Shown: positions 63,929 to 64,000 of the stretch, piece after piece
Numbering within the stretch: position 1 is the first letter of the stretch
How the letters are laid out: each line of letters begins with the position of its first letter
DNA from: an uncultured Bacteroides sp.
GTDB taxonomy: Bacteria > Bacteroidota > Bacteroidia > Bacteroidales > Bacteroidaceae
Assembly: GCA_944320865.1 (NCBI GenBank)
Contig: CALUJC010000006.1
Span: 32,444-96,443, forward strand
Length of the DNA stretch: 64,000 bases
Direction: 5' to 3'
The notes under the pieces: generated by a model
What the model was told of the DNA's origin: nothing
Seen by the model: only the letters and a program-made list of their open reading frames with translations
Databases searched by the model: none
Program-made: the position numbers and the translations under genes

Positions 63929-64000
63929 AGCCTCTTGTCGGATTCGAACCAACGACCCCGAGATTACAAATCACGTGCTCTGGCCAACTGAGCTAAAGAG
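63929..64000 (-). tRNA. tRNA-Thr (anticodon TGT), 5' end cut by the window edge
   Basis: The cloverleaf is complete except for the first two bases of the acceptor stem: CTCTT at the edge pairs with AAGAGGC at 63930-63936. D arm GCTCAGTTGGCCAGAGC, anticodon loop TTTGTAA (TGT, reads ACA), T loop TTCGAAT. The anticodon stem CGTGA/TCTCG has one T-T mismatch. CCA is not encoded. Confidence 0.93.

Overview
The window reads as chromosome of a gut Bacteroides (order Bacteroidales). The evidence is threefold. First, the promoters carry a -7 box TAnnTTTG with a -33 TTG. Second, there is a type V (FimA/Mfa-like) lipoprotein fimbrial operon. Third, typical Bacteroides gene pairs are present: ftsK-lolA, clpP-clpX, a LysM/PBP1 protein next to a PorT-like barrel, and a propeller/Y_Y_Y/LuxR regulator. 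I cannot name the species.

Layout. 1-17.8 kb (+): a fimbrial operon of eight lipoprotein genes (the first cut by the window edge), with a major-fimbrillin-like protein, a 1498-residue lipoprotein built from four repeated modules, two proteins ending in a lectin-like WYLP...YWSST domain, and three other subunits. It ends in a structured RNA segment and a UUCG-capped terminator. 18-30.9 kb: a Crp/Fnr regulator (+), then on the minus strand trxB, lolA-like, ftsK, recQ, clpX, clpP, a MATE exporter and a POT peptide transporter. 31.1-37.9 kb: tRNA-Gly(CCC), then late cobalamin genes in two convergent operons: cobU-cobT-cobS-cobC (+) and cbiP-cobD-cbiB (-). Just upstream of cbiP is a candidate 67-nt sRNA with its own promoter and terminator. 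38.1-42.1 kb: pncB, a sugar-kinase/RapZ-C fusion coupled to a MurU-like nucleotidyltransferase, and a TetR regulator. 42.1-46.4 kb: a 1408-residue 2-hydroxyacyl-CoA dehydratase activase-like protein. 46.5-64 kb: ybaK, uvrA, a LysM/PBP1 protein with a PorT-like barrel, an EEP nuclease-like protein, rpmE2, an M48-like protein without its first zinc histidine, gcvT, pepT, a PurF homologue without its glutaminase cysteine, a membrane-tethered LuxR-type regulator, and a truncated tRNA-Thr(TGT).

How the genes work together. CbiP, CobD and CbiB amidate cobyrinic acid and attach the aminopropanol arm. CobU activates the product, CobT makes alpha-ribazole phosphate, and CobS and CobC finish cobalamin. 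PncB makes the nicotinate mononucleotide that CobT consumes. The kinase/RapZ-C fusion and its nucleotidyltransferase fit an AmgK/MurU-type cell-wall sugar recycling route.

The feature I would most like a second look at is a set of intergenic arrays between 47 and 61 kb. They are tandem palindromes with a 22- or 23-bp period. The palindrome sequence differs between arrays, but period and symmetry are kept, and in two arrays paired substitutions preserve the symmetry. I cannot assign them to any named repeat family.
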